Assembly: GCA_964383905.1 (NCBI GenBank)
Contig: CAYLJO010000155.1
Coordinates: forward strand, 1 to 15,295
Source: CAYLJO01 sp964383905
GTDB taxonomy: Bacteria > Acidobacteriota > Blastocatellia > Pyrinomonadales > Pyrinomonadaceae
Length of the DNA stretch: 15,295 nt
Reading direction: 5' to 3'
Shown here: piece after piece, positions 6,098-13,180 of the stretch
Layout: every line of letters begins with the position of its first letter
How positions within the stretch are numbered: the stretch's first letter is position 1
Notes under the pieces: generated by a model
What the model was told of the DNA's origin: nothing
The model's database searches: none
Seen by the model: only the letters and a program-made list of their open reading frames with translations
Position numbers and translations under genes: made by a program

Positions 6098-7402
6098 ATG
6101 GAAATCGAGATCGGGATCACATGCCTGTTGCTTGTCGCGCTGACGTTTCTCGCCACGGTTGACATGGCCTTCGGCCAGTTGAGCGATGTCGGGTTGCGAC
6201 TGTTTATCGCCGAAGCGGGGGAACGCCCGCAGGCCCGCTCGACTATTTTCCTGAAAGAGATTTTAGATGACCGGCCGCGCTTCCGCTTCACCTTGTCGGC
6301 GGCGATTCAGATCCTGCTGGTGGCCGTCTCCGTCCTCGTAACTCTGATCACGCTTCACTGGTTTTCGGGCACCCAACTGGTGATCATCGCGCTCCTCAGC
6401 GGCCTCGTGCTCGCAGGCATTTTCCGGCAATTCATCCCGCGCCTGATTACTTTGCGTAACCCTGAAAGAACACTGCTTTTTTTGCTGCCGCCGGTGCGAC
6501 CTTTCTACCGCTTGCTCTCTTTCGCCGCCGACCCCTGGCACAGATCCTTCGACCTTTTGCGCCGCCGGGATCAGGCGGCGGTGATCAGCACGGTGGAGGG
6601 AGAAGAAAATAACGATGATATCCAGGCGCTCATTGATGTCGGCGAGGAGGAAGGGATTCTGGAGGTCGAAGAGGGCAGGCTGATTCAGTCTATCATCGAG
6701 TTCGGCGATACACGTGTCAACGAAGTGATGACACCGCGCACGGAGATCGTCGCGCTTCCCGTGAGCGCCACCGTGCGCGAAGCGCGCGACCGCCTCATTG
6801 ATTCTAAACACTCCCGCCTGCCCGTTTACCGTGACCAGATCGATAACATTGAGGGCATTATATACGTGCGCGATCTGCTCCAATGCTGGCCCGAAGGCCG
6901 GGAGGACGAAAGCATTGCCCCGCTCCTGCGCCCGGTTTATGAGGTGCCGGAGACCAAACCCGTCGCAGACCTTTTGAAAGAGATGCAGAAAGCGCGCGTG
7001 CAGCTCGCGTTGGTGATTGATGAATACGGCGGCGTGGCCGGACTGGTGACGATCGAAGATATGCTCGAAGAGATCGTCGGCGAGATTGAGGACGAAGACA
7101 CGGAGGGCAAGGAGGCCGATGAGATTGTCGAAGCCAGCGACGGTTGTTATGACGTGCTCGGCTCAACTGACATCGGAAAGATCGAGCGACTATTCGACAT
7201 GGAGATCGAGGACGACGATTTTACGACCATCGCCGGACTCGTCATCAGCAAGTCAGGCTACGTACCGCGCGCCGGAGAGCAGCTCACCTTCCGCGGCCTC
7301 AACGTCAAAGTGCTCGAAGCAGACGACCGCCGCATCGGGCGCCTGCGCTTATGCCGCGCCGAGAGCCCGGCGCGGCAAACCGAAGTGAGTCAAGGCGAAT
7401 GA
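6098..7402 (+). CDS. CNNM/CorC-family CBS-domain membrane protein (YbeX/HlyC type)
   Basis: A 434-residue protein with a DUF21-like N-terminal membrane part (hydrophobic segments near residues 5-25, 63-86 and 93-108), a CBS pair, and a C-terminal CorC_HlyC domain. The CBS pair begins at VNEVMTPRTEIVALP and includes HSRLPVYRDQIDNIEGIIYVRDLL and LALVIDEYGGVAGLVTIEDMLEEIVGEI (quoted in part), both highly typical. The end (TIAGLVISKSGYVPRAGEQL) is the transporter-associated domain. Relatives are linked to Mg/Co export or tolerance and, as YbeX, to ribosome metabolism; YbeX itself is soluble, whereas this protein has the membrane module. It follows ybeY as in many bacteria. The ATG at 6098 has no clear Shine-Dalgarno sequence and lies behind a heptad-repeat hairpin. 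Substrate is not predictable. Confidence 0.88.
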   Translation: MEIEIGITCLLLVALTFLATVDMAFGQLSDVGLRLFIAEAGERPQARSTIFLKEILDDRPRFRFTLSAAIQILLVAVSVLVTLITLHWFSGTQLVIIALLSGLVLAGIFRQFIPRLITLRNPERTLLFLLPPVRPFYRLLSFAADPWHRSFDLLRRRDQAAVISTVEGEENNDDIQALIDVGEEEGILEVEEGRLIQSIIEFGDTRVNEVMTPRTEIVALPVSATVREARDRLIDSKHSRLPVYRDQIDNIEGIIYVRDLLQCWPEGREDESIAPLLRPVYEVPETKPVADLLKEMQKARVQLALVIDEYGGVAGLVTIEDMLEEIVGEIEDEDTEGKEADEIVEASDGCYDVLGSTDIGKIERLFDMEIEDDDFTTIAGLVISKSGYVPRAGEQLTFRGLNVKVLEADDRRIGRLRLCRAESPARQTEVSQGE

Positions 7403-7662
7403 AGCTGCGTGAATTGACCGGTTACATCTACCCACAATTACGTGAGCCTTCGACCTGCGAGGCTTGCGGCGACGCATTCACCTGCGGCGCGACGCTCAAA
7501 GGCTGCTGGTGCTCTGAAGTAAAACTAAGCGACACGGCGCGCGCGGAACTGCGCGCGCGTTACCGGCGCTGCCTTTGTCGCACGTGCCTCGAGCGGTTCG
7601 CCGCCGGCCCAACAGAGGACACCTCATCAGGAGCGGAGGGCAAACTTGGCACGTCACACTGA
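7399..7662 (+). CDS. Cysteine-rich CWC family protein
   Basis: A small 87-residue protein matching the Cys_rich_CWC family, whose function is not established. The cysteines are at 20, 23, 29, 36, 38, 58, 60 and 63, in the order CEACG, FTCGA, GCWC and CLCRTCL; the eponymous C-W-C is at 36-38. Eight paired cysteines suggest zinc binding. The ATG at 7399 overlaps the preceding stop as ATGA, and the 3' end overlaps the next gene by 17 bases, so translation is probably coupled to both neighbours. The tail after residue 66 is polar and low in complexity and overlaps the ribosome site of the aminopeptidase gene. Confidence 0.8.
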   Translation: MKLRELTGYIYPQLREPSTCEACGDAFTCGATLKGCWCSEVKLSDTARAELRARYRRCLCRTCLERFAAGPTEDTSSGAEGKLGTSH

Positions 7663-10144
7663 CGCACTTCTTCACCCGGCCTTTCTCGATCCGCGCTGGA
7701 CGGCCGCGCTTAACCCTTACGACGAAACGCCACCGCCCGCGCAACCTCCGATCGACGCCCCGGTAAACGAAACACGGAGCCGCGACTTCGACATCAAACA
7801 CATCCGGCTCACGCTTAAGATCGATCCATCCGAAGTGTTCGTTGAAGGCACGGCCACCATCCGCCTTACGCCTTTTAGCGACGGCCTTAAAATACTGGGT
7901 TTCGATGCGTCCGAATTGAACGTCCATGAAGTCCGCCGCGGCGCGCGCCTTCTCGGGTTCGAGAGCTTTACCGATAAGCTCGTCGTTATACCCGACGCCC
8001 CGCTCAGACGCGGGAAGCCGGTTGAGCTGCGCATCAGCTACGATGCGCGCCCGCGCCGGGGCCTCTACTTCATCGCGCCCGATCAGGAATATCCGGACAA
8101 GCCTGTCCAGGTGTGGTCCCAGGGCGAAGCGGAAGATAATCGCGCGTGGTTCCCTTGTACGGATTCGCCGAACCAGCGGCAGACGACCGAAACGGTGGTC
8201 ACCGTGCCGGAACGCTTTACCATTCTCTCAAACGGAAGGCTCATCTCTGAAAAGCACGACGCTAAACGCGCGCGCCGCACTTTTCACTGGCGGCAGGACG
8301 ACCCGCACCCCGCCTACCTCGTCTCAATCGTCATCGGCGAGTACGAAGAGATCACCGCGCGCTGTAGTGGCGGCAAGCTGCCTGTTACTTATTATACCTA
8401 CCGTGGGACTGCCGAAGAGGCCCGGCGCCTCTTCGGCAAGACGCCGGAGATGATCCGGCACTTCTCAAAACTCTTCGGCTACGAATACCCTTACCCGAAA
8501 TACGCGCAGGTTGTAGTTGACGAATTTATCTTCGGCGCGATGGAAAACACTTCCGTCACAACCTGTACGGATCGCTGCCTTCATGACGCGACGACCGAGC
8601 TGGATTTCAACTACCACGACATTGTGGCGCATGAGCTGGCGCACCAGTGGTGGGGCAACCTACTGACGCCGAAGTCGTGGAAGCATACCTGGCTCAAAGA
8701 GAGTTTCGCGACTTATGCCGAGGCCCTTTGGCTGGAGCATACGGAAGGGAGCGACGAGGCGCGATTCTCGATGATTCAGGACTTCAACGTCTACTTAATG
8801 GAGGATCGCGACCGCTACCGCCGTCCCATTGTTCACGACCGCTATGATTTTCCGGTTGAGGTCTATGACCGCCACGCCTATCAAAAAGGCGGCATCGTGC
8901 TCGACATGCTGCGCTACACGCTGGGCGACGCGCCATTCTTTCGTACGCTCGCGCACTACGCGCACAAGCACGCCTGGCAGAGCGTTGAGACGAATGATCT
9001 CAAAGTCGCCATTGAAGAGGTGACGGGCCAGAACCTTGATTGGTTCTTCGAAGAATGGCTCTACGGGCGCGGCTACCCGGAGTTTGAAGTAAGCCATCGC
9101 TACGATGCCGGAAATGGCTCGCTTCATGTTGTTGTTAAACAGGTGCAGGACACAGGCGACGGGACGCCCGTGTTCCGCATGCCGATTGAGATTGAAGTGA
9201 TCGGCAAAACCGCGCCGCACACGTTTCGTGTGGAAGTAAAAGGGGCCGAGCATGAGTTCTATTTTGCGGTTGATGAGCGCCCGCTCGCCGTGCTGGTTGA
9301 CCCGGGCGGCCGTGTGCTGAAAACTCTCCGGCATGAAAAGTCTAAGCAGGAGCTTCTCTATCAACTTCAACATGCGTCGCAGTTCGCGGCGCGCATGCTG
9401 GCTGCGCGCGACTTGGCGGCTTTCAAAGATAATGACGTGGTGAATGCTTTACGCCGGGCGCTTCTGCGGGATGGGTTCGGCCCGGTGAGAATGGCTGCGG
9501 CGGTTGCGCTCGCCGGAATCGGCGGTGAAAAGGCGCGAGATGCGCTCGTCGAAAGTCTGAAAAAGAATCCGGAAGCCCGTGTGCGACGCGCAACCGCGTT
9601 AGCGCTCGGGCGTTTTCATAAAGATCAAGCGGCGATTTCGGCCCTCATTCGTGCGATCCAGCGCGACGCCAGTTATTTCGTGGTAGCATTCACCTTGCGC
9701 GCCCTGGCTCATGCGGCAGGTGAAGATGCGTATGAGACCCTGATCGGCATGCTGGGGCGCGACTCTTATCAGGATGTGGTGCGCGCAACAGTCTTCGATG
9801 CGCTGGCAATTGCCAAAGAGCGGCGGGGAATCGCCCTTGCTGTCGACCATACAGCTTATGGCGTATACCCTTCTGTACGCGTCGCCGCCACGATGGCCCT
9901 GGGCTCGTTAGGCAAGGAATACGCGGACGAGCGGGATTCCATCTACCAGAAACTCGTCGCCCTGCTCGAAGACAAGACATTTCGCGTGCGGCTTGCGGCC
10001 GTCAAAGCTCTGGCCCTGCTCGGCGACAAGCGTGCGGTCGGACCGTTGCGCGCGGCCGACCGGCGCGAGGCGATTCACATTATCAAGAGTGCCGCCCGCG
10101 GGAGTATCCGGATGCTCGAAGGGAAGGCGAGGAAAGGGTCATAA
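7646..10144 (+). CDS. M1-family zinc aminopeptidase with C-terminal HEAT repeats
   Basis: An 832-residue metallopeptidase that should remove N-terminal residues from peptides. The substrate-binding GAMEN is at 297-301. The zinc site HExxH is at 329-333 (HELAHQWWG), with the third ligand at E352 (LKES) eighteen residues later, and the probable proton donor is Y412 (AYQKGG). Residues about 575-825 are alpha-helical HEAT-like repeats (VRMAAAVALAGIGGEKARDAL, VRRATALALGRF, VRLAAVKALALLGDKRAV, quoted in part) replacing the usual ERAP1-type C-terminal domain. No signal peptide is present, so it is probably cytoplasmic. The start is TTG at 7646, with GGAGGG six bases upstream; it overlaps the CWC gene by 17 bases. 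Its stop abuts the next ATG (TAAATG). Confidence 0.95.
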   Translation: MARHTDALLHPAFLDPRWTAALNPYDETPPPAQPPIDAPVNETRSRDFDIKHIRLTLKIDPSEVFVEGTATIRLTPFSDGLKILGFDASELNVHEVRRGARLLGFESFTDKLVVIPDAPLRRGKPVELRISYDARPRRGLYFIAPDQEYPDKPVQVWSQGEAEDNRAWFPCTDSPNQRQTTETVVTVPERFTILSNGRLISEKHDAKRARRTFHWRQDDPHPAYLVSIVIGEYEEITARCSGGKLPVTYYTYRGTAEEARRLFGKTPEMIRHFSKLFGYEYPYPKYAQVVVDEFIFGAMENTSVTTCTDRCLHDATTELDFNYHDIVAHELAHQWWGNLLTPKSWKHTWLKESFATYAEALWLEHTEGSDEARFSMIQDFNVYLMEDRDRYRRPIVHDRYDFPVEVYDRHAYQKGGIVLDMLRYTLGDAPFFRTLAHYAHKHAWQSVETNDLKVAIEEVTGQNLDWFFEEWLYGRGYPEFEVSHRYDAGNGSLHVVVKQVQDTGDGTPVFRMPIEIEVIGKTAPHTFRVEVKGAEHEFYFAVDERPLAVLVDPGGRVLKTLRHEKSKQELLYQLQHASQFAARMLAARDLAAFKDNDVVNALRRALLRDGFGPVRMAAAVALAGIGGEKARDALVESLKKNPEARVRRATALALGRFHKDQAAISALIRAIQRDASYFVVAFTLRALAHAAGEDAYETLIGMLGRDSYQDVVRATVFDALAIAKERRGIALAVDHTAYGVYPSVRVAATMALGSLGKEYADERDSIYQKLVALLEDKTFRVRLAAVKALALLGDKRAVGPLRAADRREAIHIIKSAARGSIRMLEGKARKGS

Positions 10145-11281
10145 ATGGCGAAGAAGAGAAGCAAGCTGTTACAGGGACGGCGCATCGACCCCGCGCCAAT
10201 CACCTCCGGCATCGCGCTCGCAGACCTGGTCGACGAAGCGTTTCTCGCATACAACGCCGCGCGGTTGCGCGAAGCCTGCCAGCTTTTCACACAGAAGATG
10301 CTTGAGCCGGAAGTGACCGTCGGGCTTTCGCTCACGGGCGCACTTACGCCGGCGGGCCTCGGCATCTCCGCTCTCATCCCCCTGGTTCAAGCGGGCTTCG
10401 TTGACTGGATCATTTCGACGGGCGCAAACCTTTACCACGATACACACTTCGGCATCGGACTCTCGATGCATCTCGGACACCCGCAGGTCTCTGATATCAC
10501 CCTGCGCAAAGAAGAGGTCGTGCGCATCTACGACATCTTTTTTGACTATAGCGTTCTTTTAGACACCGACGCATTCTTCCGCAAGGTCATCGAGGGCGAG
10601 GAGTTTCAGAAACGGATGTCCACGGCCGAGTTTCATTACCTCTGCGGGCGCTACGTCGGCGAGCGTGAACGCAAGCTAGGCATCGCAAATAAATCCCTGC
10701 TCGCCGCTGCTTATGAATACGGCGTGCCGATCTACACTTCGTCGCCCGGAGACTCTTCCATCGGTATGAACGTCGCGGCGAAAGCCTTACAGGGTAATAA
10801 TCTGGCTTTTGATCCGTCACTCGACGTCAACGAAACGGCGGCGATTGTGCTCGCCGCCAAGCGCAATGCGGTTCACGGCAGGGGCGATCGTGGGAAAAAA
10901 CACGCGGGCCGCTCCGCCGTCTTCATACTCGGGGGCGGCAGCCCAAAAAACTTCCTGCTTCAGACCGAGCCGCAAATACAGGAGGTCCTCGGCATAGACG
11001 AGCGCGGCCACGACTACTTTTTGCAGGTCACGGATTCACGACCGGACACCGGCGGCCTCTCCGGCGCGACGCCCGCGGAAGCGGTCTCGTGGGGGAAAAT
11101 TGATCCTGATCGCCTGCCCGACGCCGTCGTGTGTTATGTTGATTCGACGGTCGCGCTGCCGATCATAACGGCGTATGCTTTAGCGCGACATAAACCGCGC
11201 GAGCCGAAGCGCCTTTACGAGCGGCGCGCTGAATTCATGAACCTGTTACTGTCCGAATATGAAAAGTCGAAAAGACGATAA
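10145..11281 (+). CDS. Deoxyhypusine synthase-family protein
   Basis: A 378-residue NAD-dependent aminobutyl-transferase homologue. The family signature SGATPAEAVSWGKI is present, and K318 in WGK aligns with the catalytic lysine that forms the imine intermediate in eukaryotic deoxyhypusine synthase. Other features fit: LTGALTPAGLG, ISTGANLYHDTH (nucleotide side), YTSSPGDSSIGMN and FILGGGSPKNF. In eukaryotes and archaea the acceptor is a lysine of (e/a)IF5A; bacteria have EF-P instead, so the substrate here is unknown. Transfer to putrescine, giving homospermidine, or to another amine or protein is possible. The ATG directly follows the aminopeptidase stop, with a GAGGAAAGG ribosome site inside that gene, so the two are probably co-transcribed and coupled. 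Confidence 0.9.
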   Translation: MAKKRSKLLQGRRIDPAPITSGIALADLVDEAFLAYNAARLREACQLFTQKMLEPEVTVGLSLTGALTPAGLGISALIPLVQAGFVDWIISTGANLYHDTHFGIGLSMHLGHPQVSDITLRKEEVVRIYDIFFDYSVLLDTDAFFRKVIEGEEFQKRMSTAEFHYLCGRYVGERERKLGIANKSLLAAAYEYGVPIYTSSPGDSSIGMNVAAKALQGNNLAFDPSLDVNETAAIVLAAKRNAVHGRGDRGKKHAGRSAVFILGGGSPKNFLLQTEPQIQEVLGIDERGHDYFLQVTDSRPDTGGLSGATPAEAVSWGKIDPDRLPDAVVCYVDSTVALPIITAYALARHKPREPKRLYERRAEFMNLLLSEYEKSKRR

Positions 11282-11328
11282 AAGAATTCCGGGTCATAGG
11301 AACTCAAGGCTCATTTCCAGGGGTGATT

Positions 11329-11802
11329 ATGGGAAAAAAGGTGACTGACGAACAGCCGCGCGTTTATTTTGATTGCTCGAAGTGCCCCGCCTACTGTTGC
11401 TCGATTTACGAGCGTGTGCAGGTGACGAAGCGCGACCTCAACCGCCTCGCCAGGCATTTCGGAATATCGGTGGAGACCGCTACCAGGCGCTACACCAAAA
11501 TGCACGGCGATGAGCGCGTACTGCGTCGCAAAAAGGATCCTATATTTGGTGAGGCGTGCCAGTTTCTCGACCCTGTCACGCGCGGGTGTACGATCTATCA
11601 TGGCCGCCCCAATGTGTGTCGTGAATATCCTGCGCGCTCTCGTTGCGCCTACTATGACCTGCTGCAATTCGAGCGCGTTCAGCAGGACGACCCTGAAGTG
11701 CTGCCGCTGGTCCAGATCACTTTTCGCAAAGTGGAGAAGAAGGTTATCGAGGGCAAAAATGGGGGTGAAAAAATCTGGGAGTGGGAACCGGAGAAGGGAT
11801 GA
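11329..11802 (+). CDS. YkgJ-family cysteine cluster protein
   Basis: A 157-residue protein of the CxxCxxxCC family (YkgJ), thought to bind zinc or iron through its cysteines; the biochemical role is not established. The cluster is C16-x2-C19-x3-C23-C24 (CSKCPAYCC), followed by C77 (GEACQFLD), C87 (GCTIY) and C97 (RPNVCREYP), the usual family layout. I choose the ATG at 11329 over a GTG at 11323 because AGGGG lies five bases upstream of it. The C-terminal tail is charged (EKKVIEGKNGGEKIWEWEPE). Its TGA lies inside the left arm of a heptad-repeat hairpin. It lies 47 bases after the deoxyhypusine synthase homologue, probably in the same transcript. Confidence 0.87.
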   Translation: MGKKVTDEQPRVYFDCSKCPAYCCSIYERVQVTKRDLNRLARHFGISVETATRRYTKMHGDERVLRRKKDPIFGEACQFLDPVTRGCTIYHGRPNVCREYPARSRCAYYDLLQFERVQQDDPEVLPLVQITFRKVEKKVIEGKNGGEKIWEWEPEKG

Positions 11803-11860
11803 ACGTGAAATGACGAACGACGAATTAACGGACGGCTTTAATTCATCGTTCCACGTTCAT
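11799..11860. repeat. Inverted cluster of degenerate 7-bp units after the YkgJ-type gene
   Basis: The left arm (11799-11828), reverse-complemented, divides into TTAATTC GTCGTTC GTCATTT CACGTTC AT. The right arm (11838-11860) reads TTAATTC ATCGTTC CACGTTC AT, the same series minus exactly one heptad. The left arm includes the stop codon of the YkgJ-type gene. This is the clearest case that the unit is 7 bp. Confidence 0.75.
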
Positions 11861-11893
11861 AGCTGATAATTTCTTAGGTGAGGTATAGAAAAG

Positions 11894-12121
11894 ATGCAAG
11901 AATTTCTTTCCCGAATGATCGGTCGCAAGATAGATATTTTTTGTGGCGGCGCGTCAAGCTTACGCGGCGAGGTGATAAAGGTCGAGGGCGGCGTGCTCTA
12001 TTTGAAGGATGACGAGCAGCGCATGTGCTATGTGGCGGTGGACAAGATCGCAGTCGTGTGGGAGGCGCGTGACGATGAGCACCGTGCCGGCTTCGTGTCG
12101 GGTGCGCTCAATAACCGCTGA
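11894..12121 (+). CDS. MM0924-like small protein (Sm-like fold suspected)
   Basis: A 75-residue protein that I recognise as resembling the MM0924 family, small proteins of unknown function found in archaea and some bacteria. The text MIGRKIDIFCGGASSLRGEV, then VEGGVLYLKDDEQ and YVAVDKIAVVWE, alternates short beta strands with glycines, suggesting a five-stranded Sm/LSm- or SH3-like barrel. A single conserved-looking Cys is in FCGG and another in MCYV. The ATG at 11894 has GTGAGG about ten bases upstream. It is the last gene of the long plus-strand run and is followed by a terminator. The family name is from memory and the fold is inference; RNA binding is a guess suggested by the fold. Confidence 0.68.
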   Translation: MQEFLSRMIGRKIDIFCGGASSLRGEVIKVEGGVLYLKDDEQRMCYVAVDKIAVVWEARDDEHRAGFVSGALNNR

Positions 12122-12155
12122 ACGCGTCGGGCGCTCATTAATCAGATCGAAAAAT

Positions 12156-12201
12156 GAACAGGCCTACCTCCGGATGAGCCGAGGGGGCGGCCTGTTCTTT
12201 T
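12156..12201. terminator. Bidirectional terminator between convergent genes
   Basis: Arms GAACAGGCC (12156-12164) and GGCCTGTTC (12189-12197) pair perfectly, and an inner CCTC/GAGG can extend the stem. On plus, TTCTTTT follows; on minus, the stem is followed by ATTTTT. It sits between the plus-strand MM0924-like gene and the minus-strand NlpC/P60 gene and should stop both. Confidence 0.85.
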
Positions 12202-12213
12202 CGCATCCGCGAT

Positions 12214-12834
12214 CTATTCTGCCGTTGACCTTAGCGGCGCGGGCAGGGGGACGCGCCGGAATCCGTCGATGCGTGATGTCCAGTACTGATTGAAAGGTGA
12301 GTAGGTGACCCCGTGGTGGCGTGAAGCGTGGTAGAAACCGTTCTCATCAGCGACGATGCCAATGTGCGTGAGATTCTTGAAGAAGACGAGCGTCCCAAAC
12401 TTATACTCCTCATCGGCTCGCGCGGGTGCAAATTGCGCCCACAGCGCCCGCGCGCTGGAACGATCAAAGCTTATCCCGGCGGACTGAAAGGCGCTCCACA
12501 CAAAGCCTGAGCAATCGAAGACGTAGGGGCCTGCCGCGCCATAAACATAGCGCGCACCCAGACGATGGTCTATCGCTGTCAACAAGAGCTGATCGAAGCG
12601 TGTCAGGCGTGATGAGGGCGGTGCCGGCGGCAACGCGTTTGGTGCTGTTTCGTCGGCCGGATCCGCATCCATCGAGATAATGATGGGATCGTCTTCGGCC
12701 CGTGTGCTGACATTTAAATCAGCGGCAGCCGTCACCCGGCGGGGACGAACCGCTTGAGCGGCAACGGGGGCCGCCGATAAGCTGAGAGTGAAGCATGCAA
12801 TAAGCATGTGGGGGAACAGTTTTTTAAAATACAT
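12214..12834 (-). CDS. Secreted NlpC/P60-family peptidase
   Basis: A 206-residue cell-wall hydrolase candidate. Residues 1-28 form a signal peptide (KK, hydrophobic core, then A-Q-A with cleavage expected after A28), so it acts in the periplasm on peptidoglycan stem peptides. A polar linker (about 29-78) leads to the NlpC/P60 domain: catalytic C108 in FDCSGFVWSAF, H157 in LTHIGIV and probable third residue H169 in FYHASRHH. The ATG complement is at 12832-12834. A perfect AAGGAGGTGA lies upstream but 16 bases from this ATG, and a closer ATG (complement of 12845-12847) opens only a seven-codon frame, so initiation is not clear-cut. It is divergent from the unknown gene at 13181. Confidence 0.9.
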   Translation of the reverse strand: MYFKKLFPHMLIACFTLSLSAAPVAAQAVRPRRVTAAADLNVSTRAEDDPIIISMDADPADETAPNALPPAPPSSRLTRFDQLLLTAIDHRLGARYVYGAAGPYVFDCSGFVWSAFQSAGISFDRSSARALWAQFAPARADEEYKFGTLVFFKNLTHIGIVADENGFYHASRHHGVTYSPFNQYWTSRIDGFRRVPLPAPLRSTAE

Positions 12835-12945
12835 ATAAGGGGTGCATTCACCTCCTTGTAAACCTAGTCTTACTCTTGGGAATTACTGCGTGAGGGGAGA
12901 AACTGCTTTTTAATGCCTCGCCGTTTGGAAACCAGCGACAAGATG

Positions 12946-12974
12946 ATTGTAATGAAGCGGCAATATCTAAACAA
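12946..12974 (-). promoter_or_regulatory. Probable promoter of the NlpC/P60 gene
   Basis: On minus, TTGTTT (complement of 12969-12974) and TACAAT (complement of 12946-12951) are 17 bases apart, about 110 bases upstream of the gene. The -10 is good and the -35 moderate. Confidence 0.5.
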
Positions 12975-12991
12975 GAAGCAATGTGACTGTT

Positions 12992-13019
12992 TTGTGATAA
13001 CTCACATTTGCACTATACT
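12992..13019 (+). promoter_or_regulatory. Promoter of the unknown 471-residue gene
   Basis: TATACT at 13014-13019 is a strong -10, with TTGTGA at 12992-12997 as -35 at 16 bases. It predicts transcription starting near 13026 and a leader of about 155 bases before the gene at 13181. Two inverted repeats overlap it. Confidence 0.6.
12993..13006. promoter_or_regulatory. Inverted repeat TGTGA-N4-TCACA on the -35 region
   Basis: The half-sites TGTGA (12993-12997) and TCACA (13002-13006) overlap the -35 box of the plus promoter; another TGTGA lies at 12982-12986. The half-sites resemble those of CRP/FNR-type regulators, but the spacer is 4 bases and not 6, so the regulator is unassigned. Confidence 0.4.
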
Positions 13020-13033
13020 TTCCGAACGGAAAG
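13018..13033. promoter_or_regulatory. Perfect palindrome on the predicted transcription start
   Basis: CTTTCCGAACGGAAAG has 7-bp arms (CTTTCCG/CGGAAAG) around a central AA. It begins within the -10 box and is centred at 13025-13026, where transcription should start. This is a typical position for a repressor operator. Confidence 0.5.
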
Positions 13034-13097
13034 AAGCCATTAATTTGTGATAGGCGAGCTAGCCCTGGTGGAACAAGAACATACACCCGTCCCATCA

Positions 13098-13111
13098 CGA
13101 AACACGTTTCG
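13098..13111. promoter_or_regulatory. Perfect palindrome in the leader of the unknown gene
   Basis: CGAAACACGTTTCG has 6-bp arms around AC. It lies about 70 bases before the coding start, inside the predicted leader. It could be an operator or a small RNA hairpin. Confidence 0.35.
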
Positions 13112-13128
13112 GTCATTTTGCAATAACC

Positions 13129-13162
13129 CGCGGCGCAACCATGGAAATCGCGGCGCCGGAGG
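13129..13162 (+). promoter_or_regulatory. GC-rich repeat next to the ribosome site of the unknown gene
   Basis: CGCGGCGC occurs twice (13129-13136 and 13149-13156), and the copies also allow a CGGCGC/GCGCCG hairpin (13131-13136 with 13153-13158). The stem touches the GGAGG at 13158-13162, so it could limit ribosome access. The GGAGG lies 18 bases from the ATG, unusually far; a nearer AAGG is at 13165-13168. Confidence 0.3.
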
Positions 13163-13180
13163 GGAAGGTAAATTTGAGTT

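Noticed and set aside
6263..6883. 206-codon minus-strand frame
   Set aside because: It lies entirely opposite the well-supported CBS-domain gene; its His/Arg-rich composition is typical of an antisense shadow.
8795..9373. 192-codon minus-strand frame
   Set aside because: It is antisense to the M1 aminopeptidase catalytic region, with no domain and no ribosome site I could support.
12993..13006. CRP binding site
   Set aside because: The half-sites match but the spacer is 4 bases where CRP needs 6; kept only as an unassigned inverted repeat.
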